A DNA stretch of 17,405 nucleotides, from positions 1 to 17,405 of the forward strand of contig CAKSSY010000037.1 in the NCBI GenBank assembly GCA_934489945.1, written 5' to 3'. Of the stretch, positions 1-7,122 are shown one piece after another. The stretch is from an uncultured Eubacteriales bacterium (GTDB lineage: Bacteria > Bacillota > Clostridia > Oscillospirales > CAG-272). Both the position numbers and the translations under genes were made by a program. Position 1 is the first letter of the stretch. Each line of letters starts with the position of its first letter. The notes under the pieces were generated by a model. It was not told where the DNA came from. It worked only from the letters and a program-made list of their open reading frames with translations, and made no database searches.

Positions 1-13
1 GGACAGCTTTGCT

Positions 14-42
14 ATTATACTCCTTCTTTCTCCTTTTGTCAA
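14..42 (-). promoter_or_regulatory. Consensus sigma-A promoter firing out of the left edge
   Basis: Read on the minus strand, TTGACA (42-37) and TATAAT (19-14) are both perfect and are separated by exactly 17 bp (36-20). Transcription would start near position 7 and leave the window, so the gene served is not visible. It would be divergent from the DUF421 operon. The match to the consensus is seen directly; activity is inferred. Confidence 0.75.
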
Positions 43-76
43 GGGGTTTTCTTCCTTTTTTTGAGATTTTTTGCTA

Positions 77-106
77 TTGCATGAAAAGCCCGTATCATCG
101 CATACT
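77..106 (+). promoter_or_regulatory. Possible sigma-A promoter of the DUF421-DUF4363 operon
   Basis: TTGCAT (77-82) and CATACT (101-106) are 18 bp apart and lie about 30 bp upstream of the DUF421 start. Each hexamer has two mismatches or fewer, so this is the best candidate for the operon promoter but not a strong one. Confidence 0.35.
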
Positions 107-137
107 ATTGACAGAAAACAAGAAAAAGGATGATGAA

Positions 138-818
138 ATGACAACCATACTCATCAGAACCGTCATTATCTATGTATTCCTCCTATCCATCATGCGCCTG
201 ATGGGAAAACGACAGCTTGGCGAGCTTGAAGTTTCGGAGCTTGTCAGCACTCTTCTTTTATCCGACATTGCCGCTCTGCCAATCACCAACCAGTCCATTC
301 CGTTGGTATACGCCATTATCCCGATCCTTACCATTACGGCGTTTGAAGTCGGGATGTCTTTGTTGCTGGCAAAAGTACCTTCTATCAAAAATCTGCTTTC
401 GACGCGTCCCAGCATCTTGATTCGTCGCGGGCTTATCGACCGCCGTGAATTGTCGAAAAACCGGATTTCCATTGATGAGCTACTCAGCGAACTGAGACAA
501 AAAGACATCACCGACATCAGTGAAGTCGCCTATGCAATCATTGAGCAAAACGGAAAAATCTCCGTAATTCCCAAAAGAAGATATGCTCAACCGAATTGCG
601 ATGACCTCAGTCTCAAGGTAACAGAATGCGGAATCTGTCATCTTTTGGTTTCGGACGGCAGATTAGACAAGCACGGACTCGCCTGCACCGGAAAAAGCGA
701 AGAATGGGTCAGACGAACATTAAACCGGCAAAACACGAGTATCGACAAGGTTTTCATCATGACTCTCGACGATGCCGGAAAAGTAAATATTATCAAGAAA
801 AGCGGGGTCATCCAATGA
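138..818 (+). CDS. DUF421 domain membrane protein (YetF-like)
   Basis: The product is 226 aa. It has two or three hydrophobic helices in the first 80 residues, then a soluble basic domain. The segment MGKRQLGELEVSEL with SDIAALPI after it, at about residues 22-49, is the hallmark of the DUF421/YetF family, whose biochemical role is poorly defined. The ATG at 138 is chosen because AAAGGATG lies just upstream and the hydrophobic helix begins immediately after it. The open frame continues upstream to position 9, but that extension crosses the likely promoter and has no ribosome site. The stop overlaps the start of the next gene (ATGA), so the two are translationally coupled. DUF421 and DUF4363 genes are often paired in Firmicutes, which supports a joint function at the membrane. 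Family assignment is confident; function is unknown. Confidence 0.9.
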   Translation: MTTILIRTVIIYVFLLSIMRLMGKRQLGELEVSELVSTLLLSDIAALPITNQSIPLVYAIIPILTITAFEVGMSLLLAKVPSIKNLLSTRPSILIRRGLIDRRELSKNRISIDELLSELRQKDITDISEVAYAIIEQNGKISVIPKRRYAQPNCDDLSLKVTECGICHLLVSDGRLDKHGLACTGKSEEWVRRTLNRQNTSIDKVFIMTLDDAGKVNIIKKSGVIQ

Positions 819-1183
819 AATCCTTTGCCATCACCTACACACTTTTTCTCCTGATGATTGCCGCCATCATCGGTAATTCAGTTTTCGTAAATCACTCCGT
901 CGACGACTTCATCAACACTTTGAATGCCGCCAATCCCGAAAATCGTGAAGAATGTCTGCTTGCCCTTGACGGAATACAAATCAAGTGGGAAAGAGAAAAA
1001 GACATTTTTCAGGCATCGGTCAGCCATACGCGAATTGACACAGTAAGTGACCTGCTGGCTTCCATTGTGGTATACGCATCATACGAAAACCATGAAGAAT
1101 ATGAAAAAACGGCAGCACTCCTCGTCAACGCCTTTGAAGAATTAAGGTTGCTCGAAGATTTGTCTGCCGTCAACATTCTTTAA
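815..1183 (+). CDS. DUF4363 family protein, partner of the DUF421 gene
   Basis: The product is 122 aa. It has an N-terminal hydrophobic segment (about residues 4-24) that would act as a membrane anchor or uncleaved signal. An acidic, helical, presumably extracytoplasmic domain follows. The start overlaps the DUF421 stop by 4 bp, the usual sign of an operon pair. Size, topology and context fit the DUF4363 family, which has no established function. An in-frame extension upstream lies inside the DUF421 gene and is not credible. The stop codon ends 1 bp before the stop of the convergent phosphatase gene. No terminator is visible between the two operons, so their transcripts probably overlap. Confidence 0.8.
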   Translation: MKSFAITYTLFLLMIAAIIGNSVFVNHSVDDFINTLNAANPENREECLLALDGIQIKWEREKDIFQASVSHTRIDTVSDLLASIVVYASYENHEEYEKTAALLVNAFEELRLLEDLSAVNIL

Positions 1184-1184
1184 T

Positions 1185-1820
1185 TTACAGATAGTTCAAA
1201 ACATCCGGAATTCTGTCTATCACAGGGCAACCGAGTGACAACAGGTGTTCCGTTAACTGATGCCCGCCATCAAAAAGGACACAGTCGTTTCCCGTCCGGC
1301 AAGCAACGGCAAAATCATGGTCGGTGTCGCCAAGAAACAATGGTCTGGCATCCGGATGGACGTTGCACCATTCCTCAGCAAGCGCAAGTTTGCTGACCGC
1401 ATGAATATTGTCTAATCCCAAAACACTGTCAAAGCATTGGCTTATTCCAAGACCTTTCAATTGTCCGTGCAACATTCCGATTTCGGTTGCCGACAGCAGA
1501 ACACAGGCTATCCCGCATTCCCGTACACGGTCAATTGTCTCGCACACACCATCATAGAGCGACGCTTCCGAAACACGGGACATATATTCCGCCACCCATT
1601 CCGGTGCCAGCTTTTCAAAGGGGTATTTTTCAAAATCAAAGCCAATCCTTCGGTAATATTCCCGGATAGGGAAGCCGAAAACCGCGCGGTACGCCTCGGT
1701 TGAGGGAATCGGCGGCAATCCGTGCTTGGAAAGGAGCGCGTTGGCAGATTCCACACCAACGGCGACATCGTCAAGCACGGTGCCGTTAAAATCCCAGATC
1801 AAATGTGTGTATCGTTTCAT
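1185..1820 (-). CDS. HAD-superfamily hydrolase, phosphoglycolate phosphatase-like
   Basis: The product is 211 aa. HAD motif I is W-DFNGT with the nucleophile Asp10. The position two residues on, usually the general acid Asp, is Asn12. A helical cap domain follows. Then come motif II (VLLSAT, about residue 115), a lysine in the segment VSKLAL (motif III) and motif IV GDTDHD at 164-169. The family cleaves phosphate esters; the substrate cannot be read from sequence. Two adjacent ATGs are possible (1823 and 1820). AAAGGA sits upstream and gives the better spacing to 1820. The open frame extends 44 codons further upstream through a hairpin-rich spacer, but that stretch has no HAD features and is probably not translated. 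No clear promoter lies upstream, so expression may depend on read-through from the lipoprotein gene. Confidence 0.85.
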   Translation of the reverse strand: MKRYTHLIWDFNGTVLDDVAVGVESANALLSKHGLPPIPSTEAYRAVFGFPIREYYRRIGFDFEKYPFEKLAPEWVAEYMSRVSEASLYDGVCETIDRVRECGIACVLLSATEIGMLHGQLKGLGISQCFDSVLGLDNIHAVSKLALAEEWCNVHPDARPLFLGDTDHDFAVACRTGNDCVLFDGGHQLTEHLLSLGCPVIDRIPDVLNYL

Positions 1821-1839
1821 CATAAATTCCTTTGCAAAA

Positions 1840-1879
1840 GCGGAGGTGTCAAAAAGTCGAGACTTTTCGGCACCTCCGC
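1840..1879 (-). repeat. Long imperfect inverted repeat upstream of the phosphatase gene
   Basis: The arms GCGGAGGTG and CACCTCCGC (1840-1848 and 1871-1879) enclose AAAAGTC and GACTTTT around a central GA. With one wobble, one C-G pair and one A/C mismatch between them, the stem is close to 19 bp. It ends a few bases before the Shine-Dalgarno of the phosphatase gene and is followed on the minus strand by TTTTGC. It could be a weak terminator, a leader structure or a copy of a dispersed repeat. Confidence 0.6.
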
Positions 1880-1977
1880 AAAATATTTCCAACAATGTTT
1901 TGTCCCCAAAGACAAAGCATTTGCTTTCCGGAGCAAAAGGGAGCCTTTTCACTCACAGATTCCCGTCTGCAATTTTC

Positions 1978-2013
1978 AAGGGGCTGTAAAACATCGGTTT
2001 TTAACAGCCCCTT
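1978..2013 (-). terminator. Hairpin terminator of the lipoprotein gene
   Basis: AAGGGGCTGT (1978-1987) pairs with ACAGCCCCTT (2004-2013). The stem is extended inside by AAAAC/GTTTT, leaving a small loop and a short bulge. It lies 13 bp past the stop of the solute-binding lipoprotein gene. The minus-strand tail TTGAAAATT is only moderately T-rich, whereas the + strand tail TTCTTTT is better. It may therefore stop transcription in both directions. Confidence 0.6.
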
Positions 2014-2026
2014 CTTTTAACGAAAC

Positions 2027-3871
2027 TCAGCTAATGTAACCCATTTCCCTCGCCCAAATTGTGTAAAGGGCGTAAGCGGAATAGTCAGAATCCACAGTGG
2101 TATCCGCACGCATTGCCTTTTGGCTTATTGTCTGTTTATAGATACCGGCTTGGATTTCGCTGGCGCAGGACTGAATCGTTGATTTCAGTTCCTCAATCGT
2201 CTTGCAAGCATCAATTTTCGTCTTGAATTCTTCGGATGCCTTTTTCACGGTTTTGAGATTGTTCAGATCGGGACGCATTTCCGATGTGATGACAAAACCG
2301 AGTGCCGGATTGGTAACAACATCCAAATCCTGCTTCTTGGCATTTTCAAGAGTCTGATAAGTCATGCCGACATCGGCATCGGGATAAGCGATGAAAATAT
2401 TGCCGGTCTTATATATATTCATATTGTACAGATTTTCTTCCAGTCTGACAGCGCATCCCTCACTGTTCAACTTATAATTGGTATCCTTGATACCGTACTG
2501 GAACAGATTGCGGAAGTCAGAATTGGTATTAAGATAGGTAATAATCTCCATGGAGCGGGCGACGCTGCTGGAATATTTCGACACGCCGTACATACTGCCG
2601 AACAAGTCGTCTTCGGTTGCCACGGGATATTCCAAAATGACATTATAATAATCTTCGCTGTACTTGGCAATCTCCTCACCAGAACCCTTGATTACACCGA
2701 CAGCAAACTCATTGGTCGAATTTTCCTCACCGCGATAACCGCTCAGTTCAATGGTTTTCTGAGCAATCAACTGGCTGGTGTAACCGGAATCTTCCAAAAG
2801 GTTGCCGAAGGGGAACACATTCGGATCGGCAGTCTTCGATGTGAAATCCGGGTTGTACACAGCACCGAGGCAGGAGAACTGCTCGGGATCTATGATGAAA
2901 TCGTATCCTGTTGTTCCGTCCTCCAAAACCTTCTCCGTATAGTCAATCGACCAATAATGAACATTGGTAATACCGGAAAAGCTGTTACACCAAACGGGAT
3001 CCACATCTTTTTCGTATTTTGCGACCATCTCAATCAGATCCATCGCCGAGGAAAGACTGGTAATCCGGCTGATATCGTCATATTTGTCGCAAAGTCTCTT
3101 GTTCACAAGGAGCGATGTATACTGACCGATAACCGTGTTGTTGGGGATGGCATAATATCCTTTTTTAATCTTGACTGCGTTCAGGAATGCAGGATACACA
3201 TAGGACGTCAGTTTCTTGGCATTGCTGTTGAGCTGATCGTTCAGTTTCTCAAGCCACCCCTCTTCAATATACTGGATATACTTATCGTAATCCCCGATAA
3301 ACAAAATATCCACCTGATCAATATCGACTTCTGGGTAAACGTCCTCATCAATTTCCTCGTTGCTCGGTGTATCCTGAAGATCCTTCGGAACGGCAATATA
3401 CGCTATGTATTCCGGATATTGCTCAGCAAACCGTTGATACTTCTCAACCTCGGAGAGCTTTTTGTTCTCTTTGATTCTGCCGAACGCCTTATATGCTTTG
3501 TTGGCGGTATCCGATGCGGCAATCTTCTCCTTGGTATTGAGCATCTTGCTTTCAAGAGCCTCGTAATACTGGTCGGCAGTGTAATAGAAAATATTCAGTG
3601 CAGTATTGTACTTTGCCTTCGTCACCTTGTTGATCTGCTCTGTGACAGCGGCATATTGTGCCTGAATTTTCTCCACCTCTGCCTTTTCCTCATCGGACAT
3701 AGCGGCGAGTTCCTCATCGGTATAGTACACCTGATTCTCGGTAACGGTCAGCATATTAAGAGTTACCTTAGAGGTGTTGGTCTCTTCTGTCGCAGTCTCG
3801 CCGCACGAAGTGAGGCAAACGGAAAGAAGTGTGAGGATACACAAAACCAACGCGATCAGTTTTTTGTTCAT
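2027..3871 (-). CDS. Extracellular solute-binding lipoprotein (ABC-type, family 1-like)
   Basis: The product is 614 aa. Residues 1-22 are a lipoprotein signal peptide: Lys3-Lys4, a hydrophobic core, then lipobox LTSC with Cys23 as the lipidated residue. A low-complexity linker rich in Thr and Glu follows. The mature protein has the mixed acidic, aromatic-rich composition and late helical repeats of large sugar- or oligosaccharide-type binding proteins. Examples are the YLNTNSDFRNLF and FQYGIKD segments around residues 440-460. ATG 3871 is preceded by GGAGA with 7-bp spacing. No permease or ATPase gene is adjacent, so it is an orphan binding protein or serves a transporter encoded elsewhere. 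It has its own consensus promoter, a roughly 125-nt leader and a downstream hairpin, so it looks monocistronic. The ligand is not predictable. Confidence 0.8.
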   Translation of the reverse strand: MNKKLIALVLCILTLLSVCLTSCGETATEETNTSKVTLNMLTVTENQVYYTDEELAAMSDEEKAEVEKIQAQYAAVTEQINKVTKAKYNTALNIFYYTADQYYEALESKMLNTKEKIAASDTANKAYKAFGRIKENKKLSEVEKYQRFAEQYPEYIAYIAVPKDLQDTPSNEEIDEDVYPEVDIDQVDILFIGDYDKYIQYIEEGWLEKLNDQLNSNAKKLTSYVYPAFLNAVKIKKGYYAIPNNTVIGQYTSLLVNKRLCDKYDDISRITSLSSAMDLIEMVAKYEKDVDPVWCNSFSGITNVHYWSIDYTEKVLEDGTTGYDFIIDPEQFSCLGAVYNPDFTSKTADPNVFPFGNLLEDSGYTSQLIAQKTIELSGYRGEENSTNEFAVGVIKGSGEEIAKYSEDYYNVILEYPVATEDDLFGSMYGVSKYSSSVARSMEIITYLNTNSDFRNLFQYGIKDTNYKLNSEGCAVRLEENLYNMNIYKTGNIFIAYPDADVGMTYQTLENAKKQDLDVVTNPALGFVITSEMRPDLNNLKTVKKASEEFKTKIDACKTIEELKSTIQSCASEIQAGIYKQTISQKAMRADTTVDSDYSAYALYTIWAREMGYIS

Positions 3872-3897
3872 TAGTTATCTCCATTTCTCCGACGGTC

Positions 3898-3971
3898 GGA
3901 TTCTCCCCGAAACAAACAATGCCGACGCGGAACGGCACTGTCCGGGCGGCAACGCCTACCTGCGGAGATCC
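3898..3971 (-). promoter_or_regulatory. Potentially structured 5' leader of the lipoprotein gene
   Basis: On the minus strand the leader begins near 3996. A closing stem can form between GGATCTCC (3971-3964) and GGAGAATCC (3906-3898), with one bulged base. It encloses two hairpins: GGCG/CGCC (3956-3945) and TGCCG/CGGCA (3937-3920). A further short inverted repeat TCCGAC/GTCGGA (3888-3900) lies next to the ribosome binding site. This resembles a three-way junction. I do not recognise a known riboswitch class, and the function is inferred only from foldability and leader length. Confidence 0.35.
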
Positions 3972-4002
3972 GATCATAAAAAACCAAATTCAATACGAAA
4001 TT

Positions 4003-4031
4003 ATTTTACTCCAAATAATGTTTTGTGTCAA
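4003..4031 (-). promoter_or_regulatory. Sigma-A promoter of the lipoprotein gene
   Basis: On the minus strand TTGACA (4031-4026) is followed by a 17-bp spacer and TAAAAT (4008-4003). The -35 is perfect and the -10 differs by one base. The predicted transcript starts near 3996, giving a leader of about 125 nt before the ATG at 3871. Confidence 0.8.
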
Positions 4032-4211
4032 GTGAATTTTTTGTGACACGTCTCCCCTCGTTTACCACCCGAGAGAGCCGAATCAACTTTTGGGGGTCAA
4101 AAGCAAGTCATGTTGTCCAACAATCCGCCATTGGTTTTGTGAATAGTTACGAAACCATCAGCAATTTGTCACAAATGAACTCCGCACAATTTGTCCTGAT
4201 TCCACAAAAAA
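4032..4211. other. Intergenic stretch between sigA and the lipoprotein promoter
   Basis: This is the 3' side of sigA and the upstream side of the lipoprotein promoter. It is AT-rich and has no convincing ORF. I see a small perfect hairpin (CTTTTG, 4087-4092, with CAAAAG, 4098-4103) and a repeated ACAAATTG motif on the minus strand near 4170-4195. There is no clear GC-rich terminator for the sigA operon, only a T-run around 4205-4210 right after the stop. Confidence 0.4.
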
Positions 4212-5336
4212 TCAATCCAAAAAGCCCTTCAGATGGCGAGCGCGGCTGGGATGACGGAGTTTGCGGAGTGCCTTAGCCTCAATCTGGCGTATCCGTTCAC
4301 GGGTGATGTCAAATTCCTTTCCGACCTCCTCCAGTGTACGTGTTCTTCCGTCATACAATCCGAAACGGAGCTTGATAACATGCGCTTCACGAGGAGTCAA
4401 CGTATTCAGTTCTCTTTCAATCACTTCCCGAAGAATCGTTGCGGATGCAACTTCGGAGGGATCGGGAGCATCCTCATCGGGAATGAAATCACCGAGATGG
4501 CTGTCCTCTTCCTCGCCGATGGGAGTTTCCAGAGAAACGGGATCCTGTGCAATTTTCATAATTTCGCGAACCTTGTCCGAGCTCATGCCGAGTTTTTCAC
4601 CGATTTCATCGGCTGTTGCTTCGCGCCCCAGTTCCTGCAACATCTGACGGGAATAGCGGGAAACCTTGTGTATCGTCTCCACCATATGAACGGGAATGCG
4701 AATGGTTCTCGCCTGATCGGCAATCGCGCGCGTAATTGCCTGCCGGATCCACCACGTAGCGTAAGTTGAAAATTTAAAGCCCTTGCCGTAGTCGAATTTG
4801 TCAACCGCCTTCATCAGACCGAGATTTCCCTCCTGAATCAGGTCAAGGAAGAACATTCCCTTCCCCACATAACGCTTGGCAATACTGACAACCAGTCGCA
4901 GATTGGCTTCCACCAGCTCGTTCTTTGCCTTTTCGCGTTCTTCCTCATTGGCGGAGTGCGTCATAATTTCGGCGAGTTCCTTTTCATGCTCCGGTGTAAG
5001 AAGCGGCACTTTACCGATCTCCTTCAGATACATTCTCACCGGGTCGTCAATGGCAAGACCTTCCGACTCCAGGATTTTTTCCATATTTTCGCCTTTGGCA
5101 AAGCGTTCCACTTCGTTTTCGATTTCTTCCATGTCCCCCGCATCGACTTCACCCGGAAGCGGAATACCATTATCCTCCAGCGTCTCATACAGCTTGTTGA
5201 GACGATCCATGTCGTAGTTCATTTCCTCAATGGCAACATCGATATCGTTCGTAGAAAGCGCACCGTTTTTGCCCTTCTGAATCAGTTCTTCAACATCGAG
5301 TTTTTTCTCCGATGTATTGTTGTTGTTAACGTCCAT
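4212..5336 (-). CDS. rpoD: RNA polymerase primary sigma factor SigA (RpoD)
   Basis: This is the housekeeping sigma-70 factor, 374 aa, the usual length for Firmicutes SigA. A region 1.1-like acidic, helical N-terminus is followed by region 1.2 (DDPVRMYLKEIG, residues 97-108) and region 2. Region 2 includes the core-binding NLRLVVSIAKRYV and the -10 recognition block FSTYATWWIRQAITRA. Region 3 follows, then region 4 with LRFGLYDG and the helix-turn-helix TRERIRQIEAKALRKLR near the C-terminus. The start is the ATG at 5336, preceded by AAGGAG that overlaps the dnaG stop codon. A longer in-frame start inside dnaG would add a basic 19-residue tail atypical of the family. The gene is third in dgt-dnaG-sigA, 10 bp after dnaG. 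Several promoters in this window match the TTGACA-17-TATAAT sequence that this protein should read. Confidence 0.97.
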   Translation of the reverse strand: MDVNNNNTSEKKLDVEELIQKGKNGALSTNDIDVAIEEMNYDMDRLNKLYETLEDNGIPLPGEVDAGDMEEIENEVERFAKGENMEKILESEGLAIDDPVRMYLKEIGKVPLLTPEHEKELAEIMTHSANEEEREKAKNELVEANLRLVVSIAKRYVGKGMFFLDLIQEGNLGLMKAVDKFDYGKGFKFSTYATWWIRQAITRAIADQARTIRIPVHMVETIHKVSRYSRQMLQELGREATADEIGEKLGMSSDKVREIMKIAQDPVSLETPIGEEEDSHLGDFIPDEDAPDPSEVASATILREVIERELNTLTPREAHVIKLRFGLYDGRTRTLEEVGKEFDITRERIRQIEAKALRKLRHPSRARHLKGFLD

Positions 5337-5346
5337 ATTTTTCTCC

Positions 5347-7122
5347 TTATATGTTTGAATCCTTTTTCGGGGTTTGATTTCTTCTTTTGGCAATGAGCTC
5401 GGCGAGTCCGCTTTCGCCTTCCGACTCTTTTTCCGAGGCGCGTTTCAACGCCTCCACACTGCTGCGGAACACAGGAGCACCGTTCTCAGTCAAAACCGAG
5501 CGTGCCTGCATATATTTTTGCATCCTTCCCATCTCGTCGGCACTGAATTGTTCGCCGAGTAGCGAGAACAGAAACCCGCCCTCTGATTTCTGCAAGGTCA
5601 TGATTGCCTCAAACATGCGCCTGCCGAGTGCGGTACGGAAGTCCTCCGACGTGAGCGACACCTTTCCGTTTGCCACGGCGGCGCGGTGTTCGTCATAAAG
5701 CAGAAGCATACCGAGGATTGCCTCCTCCGCAGAACTGGCAGCAATATTTTTTGCCGCTTCGGGATTGACGCGGTCGCCGTAATTCCGGATAGAAAGTTTG
5801 GCATCCTGTGTCTCCTTCTGCTTCGCCTCGGCGCGTCTTTTTTCCATCTCGCGTTCAATGTTGTTTTTGAGAATATTCGCAGGCAGTCCGAGCGGTGCCG
5901 CGATCTGCGTGATATAGACCTCGCGTTCAATCGGCGACCAGACACCGGCAATCAAAGAACACGCCTCGGCTGACGCCTTGATACGGTCGGCAGGAAGCTC
6001 CAGATTATACCGCGAGACAATCGCCGACCATTTGAAGTCAAACCATGTCTTGCTTTGAGTCAAAGTCTGTTTCAGCCTGTCCGCACCGAACTTCTTGATA
6101 AATTCATCCGGATCCTTGGCACCGGGCAGTTTGAGAATGCGGACATCCAGCCCGACCTCTCCCAAAAGACGGATAGCACGATCGGCAGCCCGTTGCCCCG
6201 CATCGTCGGAATCATAGGAAATGACCACCTTTTTTGTGTATTTCGTCATCATTCGCGCCTGCTCGGAAGTCAGGGAGGTTCCGAGTGTTGCCACGGCATT
6301 TTCAAATCCCGCGGCGTGCATGGCAATGACATCCATATACCCTTCGCAGAGAATCATTTCCTCCGTGCAATGACTTTTGGCAAAATTCAGAGCAAACAAA
6401 TTCCGGCTTTTCCGAAACCCCGGAGTATCCGAAGAATTCAGATACTTGGGTTTGGAATCATCCATGACGCGCCCGCCGAAAGCGATCACATTCCCGGAAA
6501 CATCAATGATGGGAAACATCACGCGGTTGCGGAAATAATCATAGGACCTACCGGTCTTCTGGCTTTTTCCGCACAAAAAACCGGTAATCAGCTCTTCGTC
6601 GGTATACCCCGCCTTGTGCATATGATCGGTGAGCATCCCAAAGGAGTCGGGAGAAAAACCGAGTCCGAAATGCCGGATGGTATCCGTGGAGAGCTTACGC
6701 GCTCCTCTGAGATATTCCATACCCGGCTGCCCGTATTTCGGGTCAAACAGACATTTCCGGAAAAACTTTGCCGCCTCAACATTCATGGAAAAAACACGGT
6801 TTCTGGACATTCCTTCACTTGTCCGACCGTTTTCCGGCAACGAGATTCCCGCCCTTTTGGCAAGAAATTCAACCGCTTGCGGATAATCGAGATTCTCCGC
6901 CTTCATCACAAAGGTAATCGCATCGCCGCCCGCGCCGCAACCGAAACAATAGAAAAATTTTTTAGCAGGAGAAACGCTGAAGGACGGCGTTTTCTCGCTG
7001 TGAAACGGGCAAAGTCCCGTCAGATTCGAACCTGCACGTTTCAGTGTGACATAAGAGCCGATCAGCTCGGCAATATCGGTACGATACAAAATCTCCTCAA
7101 TTACTTCTCTCGGAATCGCCAT
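5347..7122 (-). CDS. dnaG: DNA primase DnaG
   Basis: DnaG makes RNA primers at the replication fork and binds the DnaB-type helicase. The product is 591 aa, normal for the family. The N-terminal CHC2 zinc finger uses Cys38, His41, Cys59 and Cys62. The RNA polymerase/TOPRIM core includes FPIIDVSGNVIAFGGR (about 203-218), KYLNSSDTP (226-234), CEGYMDV with catalytic Glu260, and metal-binding DSDDAG with Asp304 and Asp306. The C-terminal third is charged and helical, as expected for the helicase-interacting domain. ATG 7122 is chosen because its A is shared with the TGA stop of the upstream dgt gene (TGATG) and GGAGAGG lies just upstream. A GTG four codons earlier is possible but has no advantage. 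sigA follows after 10 bp, completing a classic macromolecular-synthesis arrangement. Confidence 0.97.
   Translation of the reverse strand: MAIPREVIEEILYRTDIAELIGSYVTLKRAGSNLTGLCPFHSEKTPSFSVSPAKKFFYCFGCGAGGDAITFVMKAENLDYPQAVEFLAKRAGISLPENGRTSEGMSRNRVFSMNVEAAKFFRKCLFDPKYGQPGMEYLRGARKLSTDTIRHFGLGFSPDSFGMLTDHMHKAGYTDEELITGFLCGKSQKTGRSYDYFRNRVMFPIIDVSGNVIAFGGRVMDDSKPKYLNSSDTPGFRKSRNLFALNFAKSHCTEEMILCEGYMDVIAMHAAGFENAVATLGTSLTSEQARMMTKYTKKVVISYDSDDAGQRAADRAIRLLGEVGLDVRILKLPGAKDPDEFIKKFGADRLKQTLTQSKTWFDFKWSAIVSRYNLELPADRIKASAEACSLIAGVWSPIEREVYITQIAAPLGLPANILKNNIEREMEKRRAEAKQKETQDAKLSIRNYGDRVNPEAAKNIAASSAEEAILGMLLLYDEHRAAVANGKVSLTSEDFRTALGRRMFEAIMTLQKSEGGFLFSLLGEQFSADEMGRMQKYMQARSVLTENGAPVFRSSVEALKRASEKESEGESGLAELIAKRRNQTPKKDSNI

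Noticed and set aside
2957..3874. 305-codon open frame on the + strand opposite the lipoprotein gene
   Set aside because: It mirrors the lipoprotein gene, has a low-complexity Ile/Leu/Cys/His composition and no ribosome site or domain. The minus-strand frame has a signal peptide, lipobox and promoter.
3872..4000. A known riboswitch class for the lipoprotein leader
   Set aside because: I compared it from memory with c-di-GMP, THF, fluoride, ZTP, guanidine and glycine cores and none of their conserved segments is present.
5337..5393. Longer N-terminus for sigA starting inside dnaG
   Set aside because: It adds a basic tail not typical of SigA, and AAGGAG placed correctly before 5336 marks the real start.
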